From Lujinxingiaceae bacterium (GTDB lineage: Bacteria; Myxococcota_A; Bradymonadia; Bradymonadales; Bradymonadaceae), in assembly GCA_013697635.1 (NCBI GenBank), contig JACCWM010000193.1, forward strand, positions 1 through 48,100: a stretch of 48,100 bases of DNA, given 5' to 3'. Shown here piece by piece: positions 25,458 to 35,791 of the stretch (the stretch's first letter is position 1; the number at the start of each line of letters is the position of its first letter). The translations under genes were made by a program, and so were the position numbers. The notes under the pieces are model-generated. The model had not been told where the DNA came from and ran no database searches. It saw nothing but the letters and a program-made list of their open reading frames with translations.

Positions 25458-26971
25458 TGGTGCGCCCCACCCACCACGCGCTCTGGTATGCGAGCACGCG
25501 CGCGCCAAGCTTTAGGCGCCATGAGGGCGAGCTCGAGGTCGACGTGGTCGTCGTGGGCGCCGGCATCACAGGGCTCACCACAGCGCTCAAGCTCAAGCGC
25601 AAGGGGCTGAGCGTGGCCCTGCTCGAGCGCAACTTCGTGGGCGCCGGCACCAGCGGGCGCACCACGGCCCACTTAACGGCCTTGATCGATGCGCGCTTTC
25701 GGGTGCTCGAGCAAAGCTTTGGCCCAAAAGAGGCCCGCCTGGTGGCCGGAGCGATGACCGGCGCAATCGCGCGCGTCGAGGGTTTTGTGCACGAGCTCGC
25801 CATCGCCTGCGATTTCGAGCGTGTGCCGGGCTACTTCTATGCCGAGAGCGCCGACGGTGCAGCCGAGGTCGAGGCTGAGATGCAAGCCGCGCGCCGCGCA
25901 GGCCTGGCGATCGAGGCCGCCGCCGGCGTGCCCTTGCCCTTTGCCACAACCGCCGGTTTTGTCGTCGCCCAGCAAGCCCAGTTTCAGCCGATAGCCTATC
26001 TCGATGCGCTCGCTGGCGCCGTCGACGGCCAGGGCAGCCACGTCTTTGAGCAAACGGGCGTGGTCGACTTCGAAGACGGCGAGCCCTGCATGGTCCACAC
26101 CACCCACGGCAGGCTTCGCGCCCGCCATGTCGTCTTGGCCACGCACACCCCGCTTGGCATCAACGCCTTGCACACCGCCGTCGCCCCCTATCGCTCCTAT
26201 GTGATGGTCGTTCGCACCCACGGCGCGCTCTGCGAGGGCCTGTTCTGGGACACCGCATCGCCCTACAACTACACGCGTCGCTACTCGCGCGAGCGAGCCG
26301 ACGTGGTGATTGTCGGCGGCAAGGATCACAAGACCGGCCACTCCCAAGACGAGCGTGAGTCCTACCGCGCGCTCGATGCCTATGTCAGCGAGCGCTTTGA
26401 CGTGGCCGAGGTGCTCTATCGCTGGTCGGGACAATTCTACGAGCCCGTCGACGGCCTGCCCTTTATCGGACGAAGCCCGCTGGCGGAGCACGTCTTTGTT
26501 GCCACCGGCTTCTCCGGCGACGGCATGACCCTGGGCACGCTCTCGGCGATGATTTTAGCCGACACCTTGCTCGAGCAACCCAACCCCTACGCCGAGCTCT
26601 TTCGCGCCACGCGCGTCAAGCCTGTGGCCGGCGCGCGCAGCTTCCTCAAGGAAAACTTCGACGTGGCCCGGCGCTTTGTATGGGACCGACTAAGCGCCAA
26701 TCAGCGCCAAAAGCTCGACAAACTCACACCCGGAGATGGCGTCGTGCTGCGCGGCGGAAAGAATCCGATCGCCATTCACCGCGACGAAAGTGGCGAGCTG
26801 CAGGCGATGAGCGCGGTCTGCCCGCACATGAAGTGTATCGTCGCCTGGAACCGCGCCGAGAACACCTGGGATTGTCCCTGCCACGGCGCGCGCTACGCCC
26901 AGGACGGCTCGATCCTCGAAGGGCCGCCGCTCTCGGGGCTTCGCCGCTTCGACGTCGATGATAGCCGCTGA
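25457..26971 (+). CDS. FAD-dependent oxidoreductase with C-terminal Rieske domain
   Basis: Soluble flavoprotein of 504 residues. The N-terminal part is a D-amino-acid-oxidase (DAO)-like FAD fold: VVVVGAGITGLTTALKL (Rossmann), the E of LLERN for ribose, GTSGRTTAHL, and a late FATGFSGDGMTLG-type block (VATGFSGDG). The last 90 residues form a Rieske 2Fe-2S domain with CPHM and CPCHGARY, the C-x-H and C-x-x-H ligands, and GSILEGPPL. Such fusions exist in many bacteria, but their substrates are mostly unknown. Start ATG overlaps the SPW stop. No signal peptide is seen, so a cytosolic role is likely. Confidence 0.93.
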   Translation: MVRPTHHALWYASTRAPSFRRHEGELEVDVVVVGAGITGLTTALKLKRKGLSVALLERNFVGAGTSGRTTAHLTALIDARFRVLEQSFGPKEARLVAGAMTGAIARVEGFVHELAIACDFERVPGYFYAESADGAAEVEAEMQAARRAGLAIEAAAGVPLPFATTAGFVVAQQAQFQPIAYLDALAGAVDGQGSHVFEQTGVVDFEDGEPCMVHTTHGRLRARHVVLATHTPLGINALHTAVAPYRSYVMVVRTHGALCEGLFWDTASPYNYTRRYSRERADVVIVGGKDHKTGHSQDERESYRALDAYVSERFDVAEVLYRWSGQFYEPVDGLPFIGRSPLAEHVFVATGFSGDGMTLGTLSAMILADTLLEQPNPYAELFRATRVKPVAGARSFLKENFDVARRFVWDRLSANQRQKLDKLTPGDGVVLRGGKNPIAIHRDESGELQAMSAVCPHMKCIVAWNRAENTWDCPCHGARYAQDGSILEGPPLSGLRRFDVDDSR

Positions 26972-26986
26972 GGCTCAAGAGCGCGC

Positions 26987-27276
26987 TCAGTCGCAGTCGA
27001 CCAGGGTCGTCTCGTAGCTCCAGGCATCGTTGCCCGACTGCACATCGATGCGATAGGTCTCGCCGACCACGGGGTTTTGTTCGGGCTTGAGGCTGACCGT
27101 GTTTTGGCCGGCGCCGCCGCCTTGAGGCCGACCAGCCAGCGGTAGACGTTTAGCCGGCGCATGGCGTCGTCGTGGGCGACGGCATCGACGCGGCCCCGAT
27201 CGCAGGTGCCGCCACTGAGCGCGTGCCAGCCCACCGTCGAGACGCTCGGATTCGCGCGTGGGACATGTCGAAAAAC
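26987..27276 (-). pseudogene. Decayed gene fragment, possibly a CAP/SCP-like secreted protein
   Basis: Between the oxidoreductase and the Cys-rich lipoprotein the minus strand carries two coding-like pieces in different frames. The upstream piece reads ANPSVSTVGWHALSGGTC and continues to AMRRLNVYRWLVGL, which resembles the N-terminal RLNxYRxLxGL helix of CAP-domain secreted proteins. The downstream piece reads VSLKPEQNPVVGETYRIDVQ and ends ETTLVDCD at the stop at 26987. They join in a GGC-rich run near 27110-27120. The central catalytic-like region is absent and there is no start codon or ribosome site, so I read this as a deletion plus frameshift remnant. The family assignment is tentative. 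Confidence 0.45.
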
Positions 27277-27307
27277 CGTGGCTGGGGTGCGAACAGCGCG
27301 ACGAAGC

Positions 27308-28675
27308 TCAGTTACAATCGCCCGAGAGCCTGCAAATCGGCCCGCTGAAGGTGAAACAACACACTTGACCGGTGCTGCATTGACTCGACGAGGGCCAATC
27401 GCATGTGCAGGCCCTCACAAAGGGGTGGCAGGACTCCGATGGGCAGGTGGCGTCGCTCGTGCAAACGGAGGTGCCCTTCTCGTGGCACAAATTTTTGAAG
27501 CAGCGCTGGGTCGGCCCGCATTGGCCGTCATTGACGCACTGAAAGCAGACATTGCTCGAGCAAACTGGGCGGTTACTGGGGCAATCCGACGGCTGGTTGC
27601 ACTCGACGCAAGTATTGTTGGCCGCGCACACGCGCCCAAGCGGGCAGTCGCTGTTCACCACGCACTGCTCACAGGTGTTTAGAGACGAGCAGACCCGGCC
27701 CAGCGGGCAATCACTCTTGGCCGTGCACTGCACGCAGGTGTAGTTGGGCGAGCAGACCAAAGAGCCGCAGTGGCTGTTGTTAACGCAGTCGCGGCAGACG
27801 CCGGCGTTCAAGTCACAGGCACCGCCCGGGCACTGCACGTCGTCAAAGCAGCCCACGCAGGTGTTGTCGCTCGGGCGGCAGTGACCCGAGGGGCAGTCGC
27901 TGGTCGCAACGCATTGAACGCAGACCGATTGGGCCGTATCGCAGACCTGATTCTGGCCGCAATCGGCGTTCTCCACACAACCCAGGCAGCGGCCCTCGTG
28001 GCAGAGCCCCTTGGCGCAGTCGCCTTCTGTGACGCATTGCACGCAGCGGCTCTCGTCGGGGTGACACAGCTCGCCGGCGGCGCAATCACCGGCGCCAACA
28101 CATCCCACGCAGGTATTCGTTGGCGTCGAACAGACCGGGGCTTGCCCGTCGATGCAATCGGTGTTTGCGGCGCAGATCACGCAGCGCCCATCGCTGGAGC
28201 AGGCCAGTCCATCTTCGCAATCCGCGCGGTTCAAGCACTCCTTGCACGTGCCGCCGGCCGCATCGCAGCGGCCCTCGTCGCAGTGCCCGTCGGTGACGCA
28301 GGCGTAACAAAGCCCATTGTCGTTATTGCAGTGATCGGGTGCGCAGTTGGCATCGCTCAGGCAGGGAGCCACGCAGCGCCCGCTGCGCGTATCGCATACT
28401 TGGCCATTCTCCGAGCAATCTTGAGTGTTCGTGCAACCGACCGGCGTGTGGACGTCGGGCAGGCCGCGGTCGGGCCGGTCGGCGTCAATCACTACTTTGG
28501 TGTCGGGCTCGACTTTGGTGTCGTGCTCGCCACTCGAATCGGTCGTGATCGTATCGCCGTGATGTGACGCATCCTGGTCGCTCAGCGGCAGCTCACTTTG
28601 CGCGCAGCCAAATATTCCAGCGCTGGCGATCACCAAAACAGCCAAAGCCAGACCCTGACAATATCTCGTAAACAT
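27308..28675 (-). CDS. Cys-rich tandem-repeat lipoprotein
   Basis: Exported lipoprotein of 455 residues from ATG 28675; an in-frame extension to 28726 is less likely. The signal peptide ends in a lipobox (SAGIFGC). An Asp/Thr-rich linker precedes about 15 tandem repeats of 20-25 residues with a C-x2-C-x5-C-x4-6-C-x5-6-C pattern, for example ECNQPSDCPSNRPVC. Two adjacent units share DCPLGRVC and are nearly identical, a sign of recent duplication. Similar Cys-rich repeat proteins are abundant in myxobacteria and Bradymonadota, with no defined function. Disulfide-bonded surface display is inferred. It is transcribed divergently from the dehydrogenase-cytochrome gene. A 6-bp hairpin (GCCCCA/TGGGGC, 28703-28718) lies in its leader. 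Confidence 0.85.
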   Translation of the reverse strand: MFTRYCQGLALAVLVIASAGIFGCAQSELPLSDQDASHHGDTITTDSSGEHDTKVEPDTKVVIDADRPDRGLPDVHTPVGCTNTQDCSENGQVCDTRSGRCVAPCLSDANCAPDHCNNDNGLCYACVTDGHCDEGRCDAAGGTCKECLNRADCEDGLACSSDGRCVICAANTDCIDGQAPVCSTPTNTCVGCVGAGDCAAGELCHPDESRCVQCVTEGDCAKGLCHEGRCLGCVENADCGQNQVCDTAQSVCVQCVATSDCPSGHCRPSDNTCVGCFDDVQCPGGACDLNAGVCRDCVNNSHCGSLVCSPNYTCVQCTAKSDCPLGRVCSSLNTCEQCVVNSDCPLGRVCAANNTCVECNQPSDCPSNRPVCSSNVCFQCVNDGQCGPTQRCFKNLCHEKGTSVCTSDATCPSESCHPFVRACTCDWPSSSQCSTGQVCCFTFSGPICRLSGDCN

Positions 28676-28784
28676 CGAATTGACCGTCCACAGGGTTTGC
28701 GCGCCCCACAAATGGGGCACCAACAAAGGGGTACAGCCTACGTCCTCACCTGGCGCAAGGCAAGTACACCACGATTCCCAAGTG

Positions 28785-28806
28785 GTTGACCGGTGTGCCG
28801 GTCAAC
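28785..28806. promoter_or_regulatory. GTTGACCGG-TGTG-CCGGTCAAC dyad
   Basis: A perfect 9-bp inverted repeat with a 4-base spacer in the 182-bp gap between divergent genes (Cys-rich lipoprotein, minus; dehydrogenase-cytochrome, plus). It lies 52 bases before the plus-strand start, a suitable operator position for a dimeric repressor. No regulator is identified. Confidence 0.5.
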
Positions 28807-28857
28807 GCTAGGTTGGGAGTTTGCCTTTCTTTGCTACACCAGCCGTGAGAGTTACCC

Positions 28858-31131
28858 ATGAAGAGCCCGATCGCCCGCCTGCTCGCTGCCGCACTCTTGA
28901 GCGCGGCCTGCTCCTCGCCCGAGCCCAGGCTCATCCAGGCTCCGGCCGTCGAGGACGTGGCCAGCACGCCCGATACAAGCGGCAATGACGCCGTCACCAC
29001 GGCCGACACCAGCGGCCATGACGTGCCCCATCGCCCCGATCTGGGCGGCCAGGACATCGGCCCGGATGCGCCCGGCATCGAAGACGCCGCCTTTGGCCTG
29101 GACTTGCGCCCGGTCAACGCAACCTGCCATGCCTGGGCGCGGCCGGCGAGCGGCTCGTCGGTCGAGATCGTGCGCGCCTTTGCCAACCTCTCGTTTAGCC
29201 AGCCTATCTGGATGACGCAGGCGCCACATCGCGCCGACCGGTGGTACGTGGTCGAGCAGGCCGGCCGCGTGCGCATCTTCGACAACGACGAGGCCACCAG
29301 CGAGGTGGCGACCTTTGCCGACATTCGACAGCGCGTGACCTCCGGCGGCGAGCGCGGCCTGCTCGGGCTGGCCTTTCATCCCCAATTCGAAACCAACGGC
29401 CAGGTCTTCTTCTCGTACACCGCAGGGAATCAGTCGCGGATCTCGCGCTTTGTCAGCACCGACGCCGGCACGACGATCGACCACGACAGCGAGACGATCC
29501 TCTTGACCATCAGCCAGCCCTACGCCAACCACAACGGCGGCCAGATAGGCTTTGGGCCCGACGGCTATCTGTACATCGGCATGGGCGACGGTGGCTCGAG
29601 CGGCGATCCCCTCAAGCACGGCCAGAACACCGACACCTTGCTCGGCGCCATGCTGCGCATCGACATCGATGGCACAGCGCCCTACGCCATTCCCTCGGAC
29701 AACCCCTTTGTCGAAGGCGGCGGCGCACCCGAGATCTTTGCCTGGGGCCTTCGCAATCCATGGCGCTGGAGCTTTGATCGCGAGACCGGTGAGCTCTGGG
29801 CCGGCGATGTCGGCCAAAACGCCGTTGAGGAGGTCAGCATCATTCGCCGAGGCGGCAACTATGGCTGGAGCGCCAAAGAAGGCTTTCGCTGCCACGACGT
29901 CAACCCCTGCGACAGCGGCGAATGGCTCGATCCCGTGGTCGATTACGGCCGCCAAAACGGCGATCTGTCGATCACCGGCGGCTACGTCTATCGCGGCCAG
30001 GCGATCGCCAGCCTGATCGGCACCTACGTCTATGCCGACTTCGTCTCCGGACGCATCTGGGCGCTGCTCTTCGACGCCGAGAGCGGCGCGCCCCGGCCCG
30101 CCGAGTTGCTTCGCGCGGGCTTTAACGTGGCCTCCTTTGCCGAGAGCAAAGACGGCGAGCTCTACGTGCTCAACCATGGCGGCTCGATCCACCGCTTGAT
30201 GCCGGCTGGCGAGGCTGTGGCCGATCCGGTGCCGGCGCGCTTGAGCCTGACGGGCTGCGTGCAGCCCAACGACGTGCGCCAGCCGGCGGCCGGGCTTGTG
30301 CCCTACGACGTCAACGCGCCGCTGTGGTCGGACGGCGCCGACAAACGCCGTTTTTTGGCGCTGCCCGACGGCAAAACGATCGACGTCGCCTCCGATGGCA
30401 ACTGGGTGTTGCCGCAGGGTTCGGTGCTGATCAAGCACTTCGTTTTGGGCACGCGTTTTATCGAGACGCGCTTTCTGGTGCGCCACGACGATGGCGGCTG
30501 GGCCGGCTACACCTACGAGTGGAACGAGGCGCAGACCGAAGCCACGCTCTTGGCCGGCTCCAAGACCAAGATGATCGACGGCCAGCGCTGGTCCTATCCG
30601 GGGCGCGCCGAGTGCACGACCTGCCACACTCAGGCCGCCGGCGTCACGCTCGGTCTGGAGACGGCCCAGCTCAACGCCGGCTTTGTCTATCCCACGCTTC
30701 GGCGCGCAAACCAGCTCGCCACCTTCGAGCACATCGGCCTGCTGAGCGCCCCACTGGGGGCCTTGCCTGAGGCGTTACCGGCGCTTGCCGATCCTCACGG
30801 CACGGGCGCGCTTGCGGCGCGCGCGAGCGCCTACATGCACGCCAACTGCGCCCAGTGCCACCGCCCCGATGGCCCGACACCAAGCGAGATGGACCTGCGC
30901 TACGACACGGAGCTTGGCGATCGCAACATCTGCGACGTGCTCCCCAGCGGGCGCACCCTGGGCGAGGATGCGCGCCTGCTTGCCCCCGGCTCGGCCAGCC
31001 TCTCGCTGATTGCGCATCGAATGCAAACTCTGGACGCCTACCGGATGCCGCCCATTGGCTCACACCTGGTCGATGACCAGGGCACGGCGTTGATCGAGGC
31101 CTGGATCGAGGCGCTCCAGGCGTGCCCCTGA
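28858..31131 (+). CDS. Lipoprotein sugar (sorbosone-type) dehydrogenase fused to a cytochrome c-like domain
   Basis: Exported protein of 757 residues with lipobox LLSAAC. A Thr/Asp linker precedes a six-bladed glucose/sorbosone dehydrogenase domain (about 95-460), recognised by GERGLLGLAFHP, IGFGPDGYLYIGMGDGG, WGLRNPWRWSFD and GGNYGW. The C-terminal 300 residues match the TIGR03806 (HNE_0200/SO2930-like) type: VPYDVNAPLWSDGADKRRFL, GSVLIKHF, then two heme motifs, CTTCH and CAQCH. This suggests oxidation of a substrate by a quinone cofactor with electrons passed to heme in the same chain. The substrate is unknown. The ATG lies 52 bases after a 9-bp palindrome. It converges on the hybrid kinase gene with nine bases between stops. 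Confidence 0.9.
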   Translation: MKSPIARLLAAALLSAACSSPEPRLIQAPAVEDVASTPDTSGNDAVTTADTSGHDVPHRPDLGGQDIGPDAPGIEDAAFGLDLRPVNATCHAWARPASGSSVEIVRAFANLSFSQPIWMTQAPHRADRWYVVEQAGRVRIFDNDEATSEVATFADIRQRVTSGGERGLLGLAFHPQFETNGQVFFSYTAGNQSRISRFVSTDAGTTIDHDSETILLTISQPYANHNGGQIGFGPDGYLYIGMGDGGSSGDPLKHGQNTDTLLGAMLRIDIDGTAPYAIPSDNPFVEGGGAPEIFAWGLRNPWRWSFDRETGELWAGDVGQNAVEEVSIIRRGGNYGWSAKEGFRCHDVNPCDSGEWLDPVVDYGRQNGDLSITGGYVYRGQAIASLIGTYVYADFVSGRIWALLFDAESGAPRPAELLRAGFNVASFAESKDGELYVLNHGGSIHRLMPAGEAVADPVPARLSLTGCVQPNDVRQPAAGLVPYDVNAPLWSDGADKRRFLALPDGKTIDVASDGNWVLPQGSVLIKHFVLGTRFIETRFLVRHDDGGWAGYTYEWNEAQTEATLLAGSKTKMIDGQRWSYPGRAECTTCHTQAAGVTLGLETAQLNAGFVYPTLRRANQLATFEHIGLLSAPLGALPEALPALADPHGTGALAARASAYMHANCAQCHRPDGPTPSEMDLRYDTELGDRNICDVLPSGRTLGEDARLLAPGSASLSLIAHRMQTLDAYRMPPIGSHLVDDQGTALIEAWIEALQACP

Positions 31132-31140
31132 AGGCCAGCC

Positions 31141-33255
<2,115 letters not shown>

Positions 33256-33381
33256 AGTTCCTCCCAGATTTTTTTGTGTGTGTTGGTTGTTGCGAAGTGA
33301 CTCCCCCTGGCAACCAATTATCAACACGGCGTGGGAGCTTCCTATCTGGGAGTCAGGCAAATGTCGCGCGAGCGAAAAAAA

Positions 33382-34866
33382 TCACGCCGCTGGCGGTGCC
33401 AGACGCTTGAGCGTTCGAAGGCCACCGCGAAGGCTGAAGGCCTTATAGCCCAGCGGGCGCAGCGCCTCGGCCAAAAAGGCGCTCTTGAGGCCGACATCGC
33501 AAAACAGCAAATAGCAGCGATCGCGGGGCAGCAGCGTGAACTGGTGGATCGCTGTCTCAAAGGCCACGTTGACCGCGTCAGGATAACTCCAGCTCTTGAA
33601 GGCCGCCGGCGAGCGAAGGTCGACCACGAGCGCGTCGCCGGGCACGCGGTCGACCTCGACGTCGATCAAAAGCGGCTCGCCCAGCTCGTCCATCGAGAGC
33701 ACGCGCCGGTGGGCGACCAGCGTCTCGAGCAGGCTCGAATCCAGGCGCGCCTCCTCGGCGTCGAGCTGCTCCATGGTCGAGCGGGTCACCGGCTTGCCGC
33801 CGCCGAGCGCGCAAAACTCCGGCACCCCCGAGCAGATCTCGTAGGTGCCGATGAGGCGCGCCTGGGCGATGATCTCGTCCTTGTTAAAGCCCAGCAGCGG
33901 GCGCAGCACGGGCGTGGCCAGCGGCACCGAGATCGCCGCCAGATTCGACAAGGTCTGGGACGACACCTGGCCGAGCGCCTCGCCGGTGATCAGGGCGATG
34001 TGCGTGCCGTCGCGCGCGACGAGATCGCCCGCGCGCACCATCAAACGCTTGAGCAAGAGCTGCCAGAAGCGACCGCGCACGCCCTGCTTCATCTCCGCTA
34101 TCACCGGGCGAAAATCGACGATGTGCAGCTTGGCCGCATAGCCGTGAACCCAGGCTTTGGCCAACACGTCGGTGACCTCGCGCACGGCGCGCTGGTGAGG
34201 CGGGCCGCCCAGATCGAAGAACAAAAAGTCCAGCGCCACCCCGCGCTTGAGCATCATCCACGAGGCGACGGCCGAGTCGAAGCCGCCCGACATCAACGAG
34301 AGCGCGCGGCCCTCCACGCCGCTGGGAAGGCCGGCCGGCCCGCTCAACTCGCGATCGAAGAAGAACACCTCTTTGGGCCGAAGTTCGACACCGACATGGA
34401 CCTCGGCCGAGCTCAGATCGACGCGTCCGCCGGCCTCGACGAGGCGTTTTCCCAGCGCCCGCTCGAGATCCTGGGAGTTGAAATCAAAGAGCTCGCGGTT
34501 TCCCACGCGGCGCGCCTCGACGGCGAAGCGCTTGTTGGCCACGCGCGCATCGAACAGGCTCGCGCCGATCGCCACGATGTCCTCGATCGTGCTCCAGTTC
34601 TGGGCGCGCGAGTAGTAGAGCTTTTGGACGCCGAAGACGCGGCTCAATATCTCGACGGCGCGCTCATCGTCGGTCTCGACGTCGACGCGATACCACTGAT
34701 CGCGGATCGTGTGGCTGATGTTCGCCGCGCCGAGCGCGGCTGCAATATTGCGAAGGAATTGACTCTGAAAGCGCTTTCGGGTGCTCGGCGCCTTGGTGCA
34801 CATCTCCCCGGACAACCGCAACACGATCACAAGGCGGTTGTTCGACAGCTCCTGGGCCAAACTCAC
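33382..34866 (-). CDS. thiI: tRNA 4-thiouridine synthase ThiI with rhodanese domain
   Basis: Sulfurtransferase that makes s4U8 in tRNA and, in organisms with the rhodanese domain, can also supply sulfur to thiamine thiazole. A ferredoxin-like/THUMP region (about 1-180) precedes the ATP-pyrophosphatase with SGGFDSAVASW. The first catalytic Cys region is VPEFCALGGGKPVT. The C-terminal rhodanese domain (about 385-494) has Cys in LLFCDVGLKSA. I start it at GTG 34866, which overlaps the agmatinase stop by four bases (GTGA) and has AGAGG seven bases upstream; TTG 34872 is an alternative. It is last in the dynamin-agmatinase-thiI unit. Confidence 0.94.
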   Translation of the reverse strand: MSLAQELSNNRLVIVLRLSGEMCTKAPSTRKRFQSQFLRNIAAALGAANISHTIRDQWYRVDVETDDERAVEILSRVFGVQKLYYSRAQNWSTIEDIVAIGASLFDARVANKRFAVEARRVGNRELFDFNSQDLERALGKRLVEAGGRVDLSSAEVHVGVELRPKEVFFFDRELSGPAGLPSGVEGRALSLMSGGFDSAVASWMMLKRGVALDFLFFDLGGPPHQRAVREVTDVLAKAWVHGYAAKLHIVDFRPVIAEMKQGVRGRFWQLLLKRLMVRAGDLVARDGTHIALITGEALGQVSSQTLSNLAAISVPLATPVLRPLLGFNKDEIIAQARLIGTYEICSGVPEFCALGGGKPVTRSTMEQLDAEEARLDSSLLETLVAHRRVLSMDELGEPLLIDVEVDRVPGDALVVDLRSPAAFKSWSYPDAVNVAFETAIHQFTLLPRDRCYLLFCDVGLKSAFLAEALRPLGYKAFSLRGGLRTLKRLAPPAA

Positions 34867-35774
34867 AAGCAAACCTCTTCACTGGCGGCATCGAGCGCGA
34901 TCAAGAGCTCGCGGATCATCTTGGCCGCGAGCGCCGAGGTGATCCCCGCGTGGTCGAGCACCGGGCTGACCTCGACCAGATCGAAGCCGACCAGGTTGAA
35001 GCGCGGCAAAAAGCGCATGATCTCGAGCGCCTCGCGACTGCTCAGCCCACCGGCCTCGGGCGTGCCCGTGCCCGGCGCAAAGGCCGGATCGAGCGCGTCG
35101 ATGTCAAAGGTGCAGTAGACCGGCCGATCGCCCCACATCTGGCGCACGGACTCGAGCTGGCGGCGCACATCCAAGGCACCCTCCACCTGAAGCTGCAATA
35201 TGTGCTCGCGGGCAAAGATCGCCTCCTCGCGTGGCCCGCTGCGAATGCCCAGCTGCACCAGCCGCGACGGCGAATCCGAGGTCGAGAATCCCAGCGTATT
35301 CCAGCACTGGCGAAGCGCCGTCGCGTGGCTGAGCGCTTGCCCGGCATAGGTCTCGCGAAGGTCGAAGTGCGCGTCGATGTGCAAGATCACCACGTCCGGA
35401 TAGTGGCGCCCGATCGCGCGAATAATCCCGGCCGTCACCAGATGCTCGCCGCCGAGCGCTATCGGACGCTTGCCGCTGGCCAAGATCGCCTCGACGGCGG
35501 CATCAATCGCCTCGAGCGAGCCCGCCGCATTGCCAAAGGGCAGCTCCACATCGCCCGCGTCAAAAAAAGAGTCCTCGCGCAGCTCACGGCCCTGCTCGAC
35601 CGAATAGGTCTCCAGATTGTCCGAGAAATAGCGGATCTCTTTGGGCCCAAGGCGCGTGCCAGCGCGAAAACAGCACGTAAAATCCATCGGAATACCAAAG
35701 AGCACGTTGCGCACCCCTTCGGCCGACTGGGCTGAACCGATAAATGAGCCATAAGGCTGGTGAAGCAGGGACAT
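34863..35774 (-). CDS. speB: Agmatinase-family ureohydrolase
   Basis: Di-manganese ureohydrolase, 303 residues, that by family membership splits agmatine into putrescine and urea. Metal ligands are all present: GGEH (His), HIDAHFDLR (Asp, His, Asp) and TFDIDALDPAFAPGTGTPE (Asp, Asp). The N-terminal segment is the usual one of agmatinases, and the overall length fits. Agmatinase is more likely than arginase, but substrate choice cannot be settled by eye. ATG 35774 follows GGAG by six bases. It starts 17 bases after the dynamin-like gene and overlaps thiI. No arginine decarboxylase gene is in the window. Confidence 0.88.
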   Translation of the reverse strand: MSLLHQPYGSFIGSAQSAEGVRNVLFGIPMDFTCCFRAGTRLGPKEIRYFSDNLETYSVEQGRELREDSFFDAGDVELPFGNAAGSLEAIDAAVEAILASGKRPIALGGEHLVTAGIIRAIGRHYPDVVILHIDAHFDLRETYAGQALSHATALRQCWNTLGFSTSDSPSRLVQLGIRSGPREEAIFAREHILQLQVEGALDVRRQLESVRQMWGDRPVYCTFDIDALDPAFAPGTGTPEAGGLSSREALEIMRFLPRFNLVGFDLVEVSPVLDHAGITSALAAKMIRELLIALDAASEEVCL

Positions 35775-35791
35775 CGTTTACTCCAGAGTGC

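Noticed and set aside
27308-28600. DNA tandem array or CRISPR-like repeat
   Set aside because: The periodicity comes from the Cys-rich protein repeat and keeps one reading frame.
33331-35118. A 595-codon plus-strand open frame across thiI and agmatinase
   Set aside because: It overlaps two genes with intact catalytic motifs and shows only composition bias.
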